NCBI RefSeq assembly: GCF_035582795.1
Contig: NW_027445436.1
Coordinates: 6,136,770-6,200,769, forward strand
From: Mycteria americana
Taxonomy: Eukaryota > Chordata > Aves > Ciconiiformes > Ciconiidae
Length of the DNA: 64,000 nucleotides
Reading direction: 5' to 3'
The translations under genes were made by a program, and so were the position numbers. The notes under the pieces are model-generated. The model saw nothing but the letters and a program-made list of their open reading frames with translations. It was not told the origin of the DNA and searched no databases. Of this stretch, positions 20,230 to 30,397 are shown in pieces (the stretch's first letter is position 1; every line of letters starts with the position of its first letter).

Positions 20230-21441
20230 CTAGTGGCCCCCAACCTGGGTCAGGGAGTGGCTCAACCTCAACTGGGAAAATACTTTACAGCACAATCTAC
20301 AACCCCATCCAGTGATATGAAACAAAACATAAACAATGACAATAAACAAGTTAATTACAAAAGGTATAGCCAAAATCTTTTGACAACTACCCTGAGATCT
20401 GGGAACCAAGAGGTAAGCTATGATCACAATTTGCCAATTCTCCAATGAGTATTTTTGGTTGTCACCTGATGCAAGGGCTTTAGTTGTGCCTGAATTTTCT
20501 TAAGGTCAGTCTCAATGCATTGATCTTGGTTGACATAGACACAGCAGGTAGTATTTACTAACGTGCAAATGCCACCTTGCGTGACCAGCAAGTAGTCTAA
20601 GGCTAGATGGTTTTGAATGGTAGTCTGTGATACTTGAGTGACTTCTTGCTGCAGCGCTTGGATGGTGTCAATTGTTATGTTTTCTATATTTTTCCAGGGT
20701 AGCAGAGAGATTGACAGTTGCTTTCTCCAGCTCGGAGACCCCTAGCTGAGAAAGGAGGACCCGGGCAAATTGGTGAAATCCAGGTCTTTGCTCTACCAAA
20801 GGGCTGATCTACGCTGATGTCGCAGGGCATCAGGGCAATTGTGGGTATGGGTCATGTCAAGGTTTTCTTCAACATGCATCCCAGGCAGTGTTTGTCTGAG
20901 TGTGCAGGTCCCCTCCCACCTCCGTGTGAGATTTTTTCATGGCATGATTGCTGCACAGCCAGTATAGGCTGGGGGCGCCTATTGTGCTAGGGTCACTGCA
21001 GCGAGTGGTGTCTTTCAGGCAATTGTCAATATTGGCATGGTAGGTTTGCATGGTGTAGGATGGACCCTGCCACATGGTTTGTAGCTGATCACAGGATGGA
21101 TCATAGCCTGTAAAGTTCTGGAGGATGTAGAATTCTGATCTGCTCTTCACCGAGGTGGCAGTGAGTAGTCAGTGGTTGAGATTAGCCTGAATAGAGTAAC
21201 ATCTGACAAAAGTTTTAGGTGCATGGACCCACAATTCCACCAATACTAGCGTTCCTACCACAGGAACTCCTTGGTGGCCAGATGCAGGATGTTGTGTACA
21301 AATCCTACAATAAGTACCCTTTCTAACATTTGCCAGCACCTGAGATGTGTGAATTAACAAGTTAAAATCCCACCCAGCAAGGCCCTGGTGGACTGTCCCT
21401 AAGAACAGTATCCACAGCATATTCAAAATTGGTTCTTGCAC
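20230..21441 (-). pseudogene. Envelope of the 19.5-kb provirus, disrupted
   Basis: A signal-peptide-like start (IL..LWILFLGTVHQGLAGW) is in the frame at 21,169-21,441. After one in-frame TGA (21,169-21,171), SU-like sequence with several Cys and N-glycosylation sites continues at 20,869-21,150. TM follows at about 20,480-20,720 with IQNHLALDYLLVTQGG (immunosuppressive-like) and a CX6CC motif (CTLVNTTCC). A hydrophobic anchor lies in the frame at 20,230-20,445 (INLFIVIVYVLF). Frameshifts separate the parts. Confidence 0.8.
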
Positions 21442-21502
21442 AGAATAAACAACAGTAGTACAAGTAAAACGAATGCAATGTAGCAGGAGGATTTTTCCAG
21501 GT

Positions 21503-21986
21503 TGTGGTTTAACCCCTGTAGACAGCTAAGCGCTGCACAGCTGCTTGCTCACTCCCCCACCCAGCGGGATGGGGGAGAGAATTGGAAGGGTAAAAGTGAG
21601 AAAACTCATGGTTTGAGAGAAAGACAGCTTAATAGGTAAAGCAAAAGCTGTGCACGTAAGCAAAGCAAAACAAGGAATTCATTCACTACTTCCCATCGGC
21701 AGGCAGGTGTTCAGCCATCTCCAGGAAAGCAGGGCTCCATCATGTGTGACGGTTACTTGGGAAGACAAATGCCATAACTCTGAAGGTCAGCCCCCCACCC
21801 CCAGCCTACTTGCTGGTGGGGCAGTGTGAGAAGCAGGGTGAGATGCCTTGATGCTGTGCAAGCATTGCTCATCAGTAACTAAAACATCAGTGTGTTATCA
21901 ACACTGTTTTCATTACAAATCCAGAACATAGCACTATACAAGCTACTAAGAAGAAAATTAACTCTATCCTAGCCAAAACCAGTACA
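21503..21986 (-). mobile_element. Solo LTR, ERVL-type, nested in provirus
   Basis: 484 bp starting TGTGGTTTAACCCC and ending CCAGTACA on the plus strand. The 5-bp flanks CAGGT and CAGAT match at four of five. The same family recurs at 49,362 and 53,220. The minus-strand orientation is judged from the ERVL body at 50-56 kb. Confidence 0.85.
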
Positions 21987-22160
21987 CAGATGGGTCCAGT
22001 AGCCAGGCTGAGTCGGCGGCTCTGGGCTCGTCATGGACATTATCACTTCCTGAAATACAAAATCGCTTCTAGGACAGCCTGAAGGGGTGGTCTGTGGATC
22101 GAACATTGAGATTTGGGCCCCGGTGTCCACAACAACGGTGACCGAGTGCCAGTCATTCAT
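21987..22160 (-). pseudogene. Protease fragment of the 19.5-kb provirus
   Basis: A retropepsin active-site motif VVVDTGAQISMF is visible in about 50 codons. The fragment ends at the nested LTR. Nothing of RT appears on the far side, so pol was already deleted or was lost with the LTR insertion. Confidence 0.7.
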
Positions 22161-22178
22161 GACAACTTCTAATTGGAG

Positions 22179-23110
22179 CTAGGACATGTGGTAAGCAAAA
22201 AGGGTATGCCAGAAAACAGGGCTAGGAGGCAGATCTCCATCTGGCAGTGGACACCTGCCCACCAGTTGTCTGGCAGCACCTTGGGAGGGGGATGCTAAGG
22301 GGTTAACACTGGCGTGCCAGGAGGCACTGCAAGACTCTGGGTGGGGGGCCACCTGCCGATGGCCATTCAAAAGCTGTAACAAAACATTATTCAGCAATTT
22401 ATTAATTTGTTGGGAGGGGTAAACCCAGTTTCCAGAAGGAGCTGCCTGAGGTGGTCCCTCTCTGTCTGGCTGGTGGAGGTGCCCTGTCCTCTGATCAGGT
22501 GAGGATTCCTCTGTATCTGACTGCTGGACACAGAAGCCATTGCCACGGCACCCACCCCTGCAGCCAGGGTGTGCAGAGCTCCTGCGCCCATGGTCCCCTT
22601 CACTGAGGTAAGTTAGAGCTGCCCCAGTGCACCAGAGACTCCCGAGCCACTCCACCCAGCCTTCCCCTGTAGGGTTGGGAAGGGGGTCAGGGTCTGGTCC
22701 GTGGCCAAAAATGTTCCTGTCCCAATTATCATCCTTATCGTCCTGGTAGATAGTGGCCCTAACTTGGGCCATTGTACTGGGACAATCTTTCCAGGCCTCA
22801 AGGGCCTGCTGAGCCAAGGAGGCTAACTTATGCTCATCCCTCTTGGCCCCTTCCTTAGCTTCTCCCACCTGTTTGAGGGCACCATGCAGCCCGGTAACTT
22901 CAGTCCAGGCAATGTTGAGGGCACAACTCAGGAGGCCGATTAAGGCTCCCTTGCCCTCTCCTTGTTTGCAATGACTAGCCTTACGCTACAGTTCAAATTC
23001 ATCCCTCAGTAGCCTGGGGATCTGTTCAATTATCTTGGACCCACTCCTCCTCCCGTTGGGGGGAGCTCCAAACTTGCTCCTTTCCTGAAGTCTCCAGTAG
23101 TTGTCGGAAA
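22179..23110 (-). pseudogene. Gag-like region of the 19.5-kb provirus
   Basis: A 229-codon frame (22,179-22,868) starts MGEAKEGAKRDEHK, with a helical stretch LASLAQQALEAWKDC. It changes to proline/serine-rich, frame-shifted-looking sequence after about residue 95. A further gag-like helical segment ending IIEQIPRLLRDEFEL lies at 22,986-23,110. Position between primer site and protease supports gag. I see no capsid homology region or zinc knuckle. Confidence 0.55.
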
Positions 23111-23117
23111 GACTCTT

Positions 23118-23135
23118 ATCCTGTTTGTGATGCCA
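23118..23135 (-). promoter_or_regulatory. Primer binding site, tRNA-Ser-like
   Basis: Minus-strand TGGCATCACAAACAGGAT lies four bases from the 5' LTR. The best tRNA I can recall is a Ser(CGA) isoacceptor, 16 of 18, with both mismatches being G-to-A at CpG. The assignment is tentative. Confidence 0.45.
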
Positions 23136-23139
23136 GTAA

Positions 23140-23529
23140 TGTGGTCCAAACACTAATGGAGTCTGACAACATGTTCTAAAACAAAGCTTTATTGAGTCAG
23201 TAGGAAAGATGAGCAACAACGCGCCCATACGGTGACTCGCCGATAGCAAACACAGGATCATAAGCGATGCCATGGCTCCAGTGGACTGCCAGGGACACTT
23301 GGTGTCCAGGTCATCTGGTAGCAACAGCCAACCGTGCAAATGCCTTTTGAATGCGGGTGAGAGTCGCACCGCCCCTTGGCTCCACCAATGGCAGAGTGAT
23401 TTGAGAGAATCGTACCTTACATGGATAATGTGAGCGGCAACCTGCCTGTGCTGCTGCCGATGTCAGTCAGGGGGCAGGGTGTTGGCAGTCTGTCTACCCT
23501 GCTGATATTGGTAATGGGGCAGGGTGTTA
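23140..23529 (-). repeat. 5' LTR of the 19.5-kb provirus (390 bp)
   Basis: Partner of 19,535-19,929, with minus-strand AATAAA at 23,188-23,193. The outer end reads GTGTTA where the partner has GTGTCA, a point change of the terminal CA. Confidence 0.9.
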
Positions 23530-23534
23530 ATCCA

Positions 23535-25749
23535 TTATGTGGATCTAGTTTGGATCTTAAAACCCGTGTTGAAAACTGATGTAGTCTCTGTGCAGGTGGC
23601 ACAACTGACATTTGTTATAATAATCGAATTTTTTCTGGGAAAAGACACCCCCCACCCCCATATGGAGTTAAACTAAGTGTCTCTAGTTTCATCCAAGTGG
23701 TGTTTTAAAAGTGTAGGGAAAGGCATCTTCAGAATCAAAGAGGGTTGAGAGAGGAGTTGTTAAGATTCTTGAGCTTTCAGTAAACAATTAAGTTGAACTG
23801 TTACATTTAGAAATTAATGCTGTATTTGAGGCAGGCATCATGCTGAGATGTCTATGGTTGCTCTTTCCCTTTGGATGCTTACATGCAGACCTTTAGCTTC
23901 ACACATCATTTGTGACTTCATTCATGAACAGAGGATTGTTCTGAGACAGGAAAAGCTGGCGATTGAGTTTTCTTTTTTTAAAGTTGGATCCCCTCCTGTG
24001 GGGAAGATGGCTAATAGCAAAGACTACCAGAATACTATGAACCCCAAAGGACAGTTTCCTGGGCTGATAATGTGGAAACTGTAAATTCAGATTAACGCTC
24101 ATTGGTAGCAGCTTATGCTTTTATGCCCTTCTTTGGCTTTATTGCCAGTTCTGTGTGACAATCAATAGACAATACCCTGCTTTTTCTCCTTCTAAAATCA
24201 GTGTTACTACCCAACTGGATTTCTTCTTTTATATCCCTCTGTCCTATCAAACAAGATATCCTGCTCTTGTGAATAGCTAGTTTCTTGTATCCAGGTATGT
24301 TTTGCTGTCTTCCTAAATTCAAGAATGGAATCTAATGACTTCATTTCCAGTTTTCTATTGATGCCTAACAAACATTGTGCTTTCATATAACAGACTAGAA
24401 AAGCTTATGTCAGGTCTTTCTAGAGACTGACTCATATAAAGGTTATAGTACTGACTTTGAAGCTCAAGCGATAAAGGCATTGGCAAAGAATTAGCAAGCA
24501 CCAGTGTTCAGCATCACAGTCTGTGAGACTGTTTCACATTCTAGTTATAACAGGAAACACCTTAACTGGCAAGGCACATCAAAATGCAGGAGTTGAAAGC
24601 AAGACATACGGTAAGAGACTGAAATATTCAAGTGTGATACTATGACTGAGGTGCATGATAGGGTTGGAGATAAGTGATCTAGAAGACAAAGAACATAAGT
24701 AGATGGGCATGCGCCCTGCCATCACAGATGGCTTTGGTTGCTTCAGACAGCCAAGTGTGTCCTTTTTTTAAAAAAAACAGCTTTTTATGAATACCCTCTC
24801 AACATGCTTTCTGTGGCTAGCAGACTGTATTGTTGTTTTTTACTAGCAAGTTGGTCTCACAGCAGGTTGGAGTATCTATTTGCAGTACTTTTCAGATGGT
24901 GATAAAACATTGGACACTTTCTGAGCCACATGGAAAACTCTTGTCCTTCATTGGAGGGTTGCTGCAACCAGGAGCAGCTTCAGCAGTGCAGTTTATCTCC
25001 TCTGATTCTTAGGCAAGTGGTAACTCATCCTCTCCAACACAGGAGAAAACTTGTAAATGTTGAACTATGCATAAAACCACACTAAGCAAACACTGCAAGT
25101 GTACTGTGCAAACTTGAATGTCAGGCACTAAAGCCACTAGCTGTTGCTTTGCTATGTTTCTCAGATGTGAAATAAAAGTCCTGTAATGCCTGTCACTTAG
25201 TATTGTAGGTGAAATGAAGGTGTCACATTCATGCACTGAGGTTTTGGTTGGATGGAGCAAATCAGTTAAATGGTGGTTAAAATTATTTCTAGAAGTTCTG
25301 GTTCATGTTCAGCCCGAGTACACCCTTAGAGCTGTTGATATATCTAGCTCCTTATTTTGAAGTGATGTAACTTATTGAAAATGCCAAAAAACCCCCAACA
25401 AACCCAAACCACAAACCTTAAGGTTCACTCTCCTCTCCCACCTGCTTGCTTATTAAAAAAAAAAAAAAAAAAAAAAATCCCCAAAACAATCGGAAGGATA
25501 TTTTTAAATAGTGATTTTTAAAATCACTGATTAAATATCACAAGATTTTTAAATATCACTGACTATTATCTGGATTTAACCATCCACTTCAGACTTGATG
25601 GGAACTTTTTTTGAGCTGTGTTATTTCTAGCACAATCATTAAGCGCAGTAGAAGAGTATTCTAATATTTTTGTAAAATGTAACTTAAGCTAATAGGCCAA
25701 AAGTTAATATTGACATGTATCCAAGTATTGGCTATTTGCCAGGGATGTC
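23535..25749. other. Host sequence, no gene seen
   Basis: AT-rich DNA with a poly(A) run near 25,455-25,477. Short frames such as 23,848-24,084 have no recognisable homology or splice context. Confidence 0.5.
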
Positions 25750-26156
25750 TGTGGTGGGTTGACCTTGGCTGGCTGCAAGATTGACCACCAAGCTGTTCTA
25801 TCACTCCGTCTCCATCAACAGGACGGGGAGAAAATACAATGAAAAGCTCGTGGGTTGAGATAAGGGCAGGGAGATGACTTACCAATTATCGTCACGGACA
25901 AAACAGACTTGACTTGGGGAAATTAATTTACTGTCAATTGTAACAGAGCAGGATAATGAGAACTAAGAACAACTCTAAAAACACCTTCCCCCCGCCCCTC
26001 CCTTCTTCCCAGGCTCAGATTCACTCCCGGCTCTTCTACCTCCTCCTCTCCCTGAGCAGCCCAGGGTGATGGGGAATGGGGGTTGCGGTCAGTTCATAAC
26101 ATTTTGTCTCTGGCTCCTTCTTCCTCTCACTCTCACATTGAGATTGGTTCCCTTTC
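25750..26156 (-). mobile_element. ERVL-type LTR, partial
   Basis: Starts TGTGGTGGGTTGACC, the terminal sequence of the ERVL LTR at 56,340, and runs about 400 bp to the shared block GATGGGGAATGGGGGTTG and just beyond. It then passes directly into class I gag sequence. The rest of the LTR is missing and no duplication is seen, so this is a recombination or deletion junction. Confidence 0.8.
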
Positions 26157-26607
26157 AGAGGGGGAAGTTTCCACTGCCAGACATAATTATTCCAAACATA
26201 CCAATAATGCATTTGCCCTGGGAACCGTTCATCCAATTCAAGCCGCAAAAAATGCAGCCTATCATAATCAAAACCGCCCACCTCAGGCCACCGTTGGTTT
26301 GCAATTCCAAGGGTGGTCAATGCGGGCCAGGTATCCTGACGCAGTTGCAGTGCCCTTTTCCTAGATAACCCCTGGGTTCCATCTGGTTTTGACCAATTGG
26401 TTAGCAATTCACCTAAAGGTGTCCCTTTCACTATACTGTGTCCAGTCCCCATTATTATTAACTCTCACCTCCTCACCGCAAAAAAATGATTCGTCCAACC
26501 GCTATCCCCTGCGCTCAAGTTCCCCGGGTGAACTCACCTTTTGCCATCAGTGGGTCGTTGACTCACAGGGGATCGTAGCAGCTGGTGGATTCAAGCGAGT
26601 CTGCGAA
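26157..26607 (-). pseudogene. Class I ERV matrix (gag N-terminus) fragment
   Basis: The frame starts at an ATG (26,452) giving MGTGHSIVKGTPLGELLTNW. Gly2 provides the N-myristoylation signal of a retroviral matrix protein and the TPL..L.NW pattern is gammaretroviral in type. About 100 matrix codons are followed by ERVL LTR sequence read in the same frame to 26,036, so the C-terminal 35-40 residues are not gag. The leader to the primer site occupies 26,453-26,607. Confidence 0.78.
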
Positions 26608-26625
26608 GTCCCTTCTGGGGTGCCA
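26608..26625 (-). promoter_or_regulatory. Primer binding site, tRNA-Arg (CCU)
   Basis: Minus-strand TGGCACCCCAGAAGGGAC with the same four-base spacer as at 15,287-15,290. It is 17 of 18 to the tRNA-Arg(CCU) 3' complement as I recall it. Confidence 0.65.
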
Positions 26626-26629
26626 AAAC

Positions 26630-27065
26630 TGTTGCGGGATTCTTTATTGGCGACCGAGGAAGGAGATGCAGACACCCTTAAGTATAGAATTCCAAAGGGA
26701 AATTCTTTACCGCAATGCGCATGCGGTGCCCCAGCCTAGTTCTGAGGGACCCTAATCATAAGTAACACACAGGTTATATAGAAGATACAGGTGGGCTATC
26801 TCCCAATTACAGTCCTAAGCTTATCTATAGTTGGCCGATCCTTTGCGTGGCTGTGTGATCAGAGACAGTGGTCTGGGCTGTTTTTCATCCTTTGTCTGCT
26901 ACGTGCTCAGAACCGGTTTCCACGAGTTTGTTATCAGGCAAGGTTGTCGTAACCAGCTGAGCTTTCGTGCTTCAGTGTCTTCCCTCCTTGAGTTCTTGGA
27001 AAGCTCGCTGAAACTAGGGTAAGGTTCATCCTATTAAGTGACCTAAGTTTGTACTTTTCTTCACA
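26630..27065 (-). repeat. 5' LTR of a class I ERV fragment (436 bp)
   Basis: TG...CA ends (plus-strand TGTTGCGGG ... TTCACA), with minus-strand AATAAA in TTCTTTATTGG near 26,641. It differs from the 4.6-kb LTR except for the shared terminal TGTTGC, so it is a related but distinct family. A CR1 begins on the next base. Confidence 0.85.
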
Positions 27066-28485
27066 GTGGGCCCATTGCTCAGTGGGGCAGGGGACCTAGT
27101 GATCAAGGACATCATAAAAGTCAAGTTACTCAATGCTTTTTTTGCTTCAGTTTTTACTGGTAAGGTCTGCTCTCAGGTCCCTGAACCAGCTAGCACGCTT
27201 TGGGGGAGTGAAACAGTAGCACAGTACAGGAAGAAAGAGTTAGGGAGCACTTAAGCCAATTGGACATATACAAGTCCATGGGACCAGATGGGATGCAAGC
27301 GTGCTGAAGGAGCTGGCCAATGTCATTGGGAGGCCGCTGTCTATCATCTTTGAAAGGTTATGGCAATTGGGGGAGGTTCCTGATGGCTGGAACAGGGCAA
27401 ACATCACTCCCATTTTCAAGAAGGACAAGAAGGAGGATCCAGGGAACTACAGGTTGGTCAGCCTTACCCTCTTTTTCCCAGGAAGATTATGGAGCAAATC
27501 CTCTTAGAAGCCATTTCTAAAGAGATGAAAGACAAGAAGGTGATTTGGAGCAGCCAACACGGCTTTAGCAAGGGCAAATCATGCCTGACCAATCTCATTG
27601 CTTTCTGTAATGAGGTGACTGGCGCTGTGGAAGAGTGGAAGGCAGTGGATGTTGTATACCTTGACTTTAGCAAGGCCTTTGACACAGTCTCCTATAGTCT
27701 TTTATCTCCAAATTGTTGGGATATGGGCTTGATAAGTGGATGATAAGATGGATGGAAAATTAGCTGGACTGCTGAGCTCAAGGAGTTGTGATCAGTGGTA
27801 CAAAGTCCAGCTGGGGGCCAGTAACTAGTGGGGTCTCTCAGGGATCAGTACTGGGATCAATACTGGTATTTAATGTCTTCATTAATGATCTGGACGATGG
27901 GATGGAGTGCACTGTCAGCAAGTTTGTGGATGACACCAAATTGGGGGGGGGGGGGGGGGGTGTCAGTATGCTGGAGGTCAGGGCTGCCACTCAGAGGGAC
28001 CTGGACAGGCTGGAGAAATGGGATGACCGGAACCTCATGAAGCTCAACACAAGCAGATCCGAAGTCCTGCATTCCTGGAATGAAATAACCCTATGCAACA
28101 ATACAAGCCAGAGGCCAACTGTCTGGGAAGCAGCTCCACAGAAAAGGATCTGGGGGTCCCGGTGGACAACAAGTTGACGATGTGTGCAAGCACATGACGA
28201 TGTGTGCAAGCAGTGTGCCCTTGCAGCAAAGATGACCAACTGCATCTTGAGCTGTATTAGCAAAAGTGCAGCCAGCAGGCCCAGGGAAGTGACCCTTCCC
28301 CTTTATTCGGCACTTGTGAGACTGCATCTGCAGTACTGTGTCCAGTTTTGGGTTCCCCAGTACAAGAAAGATAGCGACACACTGGAACAAGTCTAGCGGA
28401 GGGCCACCAAGCTGGTTGGGGGCTGGAGAACATGACATCCAAGGAGAGGCTGAGAGAACTGGGCCTGTTCAGCCTGGAGAAGAGG
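27066..28485 (+). mobile_element. CR1 LINE, plus strand, degraded
   Basis: CR1 ORF2 runs 5' to 3' in pieces: SGAGDLVIKD at the start, [62 protein letters not shown], then the C-terminal domain to about 28,485. Multiple frameshifts and stops are present. An 18-G run (27,943-27,960) sits at the catalytic FVDD box. The 3' end is replaced by ERVL-type LTR sequence. Confidence 0.9.
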
Positions 28486-29372
28486 GAGAGATAAGGACAG
28501 GGAGATTACTTGCCAATTACCATCACGGGCAAAACAGACTCGACTTGGGGAAATTAATTTAATTTACTGTCAATTAATTGTAACAGAGCAGGATAATGAG
28601 AAATAAGAACAAATCTAAAAACACCTTCCCCCCACCCCTCCCTTCTTCCCAGGCTCAGCTTCACTCCCGACTCTTCTACACCCTCCCCCCCCCAAGGGGC
28701 ACAGCGTGATGGGGAATGGGGGTTGTGGTCAGTTCATAACGTTTCATCTCTGCGGCTCCTTCCTCCTCATGCTCTTCCCCTGCTCCAGCGTGGGGTCCCT
28801 CCCACGGGATACAGTCCTTCACGAACTTCTCCAATGGGGGTCCTTCCCACGGGCTGCAGTTCTTCAAGAACTGCTCCAGCATGGGTCCTTTCCATGGGGT
28901 GCAGTCCTTCAGGAGCAGACTGCTCCAGCGTGGATCCCCCATGGGGTCACAGGTCCTGCCAGAAAACCTGCTCCTGCGTGGGCTCCTCTCCACGGGGCCG
29001 CAGTTCCTGCTAGGAGCCTGCTCCTGCGTGGGCTCTCCACAGGCTGCAGCTTCCTTCAGGGCATATCCACCTGCTCCAGCGTGGGGTCCTCCACGGGCTG
29101 CAGGGTGGATATCTGCTCCATCGTGGACCTCCATGGGCTGCAGGGGGACAACCTGCCTCACCATGGTCTTCACCACGGGCTGCAAGGGAATCTCTGCTCT
29201 GGCGCCTGGAGCACCTCCTCCTCCTCCTCCTCCTCCTCCTCCTCCTCCTCCTCCTCCTCCTCCTCCTCCTCCTTCTTCCCTGACCTTGGTGTCTGCAGGG
29301 TTGTTTCTCTCACATTTTCTCACTCCTCTCTCCCCCAGCTGCTGTTGCACAGCGTATTTTACCCTGATATGT
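28486..29372 (-). mobile_element. ERVL-type LTR with CCAGCGTGGGTCC modules, partial
   Basis: It starts inside the LTR (AGATAAGGACAGGGAGATTAC), repeats the 25.86-26.10 kb block and continues with several degenerate copies of a module containing CTGCTCCAGCGTGGGTCC. Long frames on both strands are by-products of this repetitive GC-rich sequence. Homologous pieces lie at 34,084-34,776 and 48,175-49,252. Confidence 0.82.
29214..29273 (+). repeat. (CCT)20 trinucleotide repeat
   Basis: Sixty bases of CCT units lie within the LTR. The homologous sites at about 34,477 and 48,959 have only two to four units, so the expansion is specific to this copy. Confidence 0.95.
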
Positions 29373-30397
29373 ATCCTTCCACGAGCACAGCTCACTAAGC
29401 ATGAGAAGTATCATGACACCCACAAAGCCCTTCTGGAGCGAGGCCGTACCCAGGCGGCTCTGTGATTAGCTGAGGAAAGGGGAGACGGGGTGGGGCTTAC
29501 TCCTCCCAGCTGCTCTTTCTCTTGGTCACGTGTAGTTGACGCGAGTTGGGTTTCTGTGCTGCACTTCCTACGTCATCGAGAATGTGAGGTGGTGGATGCA
29601 GCGTCCAGTTTGGTCAGCGGCAGTGGCGACTTTTATCTCCAAATTGCGTTTTCAGGTGGCATGGAAGACGCAACAGGTGAGTCACTGGGGAGAGGGTGTG
29701 CTGCTGCTCGCATCTCTCTCCACTGCGGCGGGGCCACCCTGTGCGGCCTCTCTCCCTTGTCCCTCATTCCTGTCTCATAAGGATTCCCGACGGTGGTGAA
29801 GGTCGCGCCGGGCTAGACCGCTGCTGCCTCTGGAGCATGAGCGTCCTAGACTGTCACGGCAGCGCGGAGGGGGGCGGGGAGCACCCGGAAGCGGCAGGGG
29901 GGTGGTGGTGTACGGTAGCCGGGCTGCATCAATTCGTCCCCGCGCTCCAGACTGGGAGTGGCGTCTTGGGACACGCTCCTCAGTGGGAACCGCAGGAGAG
30001 ATGTTCCGCCATGATGCGGAGTAGGCGACGACTGGACAGGAGTAGGGAGAATAACAACAGCACGCGGCAGTCTTCTGCAAGCCGCCTGGAATCCTAGCTG
30101 CTGATCCCTTGGTCGCTTTCTCTCATGCACGCAGGCAGTGAGCTCTGCAGTACCTGCTGCCGAGGAGCTGGTGGCAGTCTACACAGCAGAGCTTGAAAGC
30201 CTGATCCTGCTCAGGACACAAACACGCTCAGGTTGCTTCTCTAAATCCTCGCATTGTTCCTGATGCAGGCACCGGGAAAAGGCTAAACAAGAGAATGCAA
30301 TGGCTGCCTTCCACACTCAACACTGTGTTTAGGTGTCTTTTCTTTTGGCAGTTCCACTTCTTTACAGAGAATCTCTTCTCAGGCTAGAAGAAAAAAA
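29373..30397 (+). promoter_or_regulatory. Probable ZBTB5 promoter and non-coding exon 1
   Basis: A GC- and CpG-rich, TATA-less stretch (strongest at 29,480-30,130) contains an E-box in GTCACGTG (29,526-29,532), an ETS core ACTTCC (29,563-29,568) and a CRE-like TACGTCAT (29,569-29,576). A consensus splice donor CAACAG|GTGAGT (GT at 29,677-29,678) follows about 100 bases later. A matching acceptor lies at 35,400 directly before the ZBTB5 start codon. The transcription start and exon use are inferred. Short GC-rich frames here are not supported as coding. Confidence 0.6.

Larger units (their letters stand above)
19535..23529 (-). mobile_element. Minus-strand provirus with perfect 5-bp duplication, pol-less
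   Basis: LTRs at 19,535-19,929 and 23,140-23,529 are flanked by the exact direct repeat ATCCA (19,530-19,534 and 23,530-23,534). Order on the minus strand: 5' LTR, primer site, gag-like region, protease fragment, nested LTR (21,503-21,986), env. RT, RNase H and integrase are missing. At about 4 kb it is half the length of a complete provirus. The envelope type is gamma-like (CX6CC TM). Confidence 0.92.

Noticed and set aside
28676-29465. Long frames on both strands with poly-Gly, poly-Ser or poly-Pro
   Set aside because: Produced by the CCT repeat and GC-rich LTR modules. Homologous copies at 34 and 48 kb have different frames, and no start or family signal is present.
29490-30130. GC-rich frames near the ZBTB5 promoter
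   Set aside because: CpG-rich sequence lengthens chance frames. Donor position and ZBTB5 structure favour a non-coding exon.
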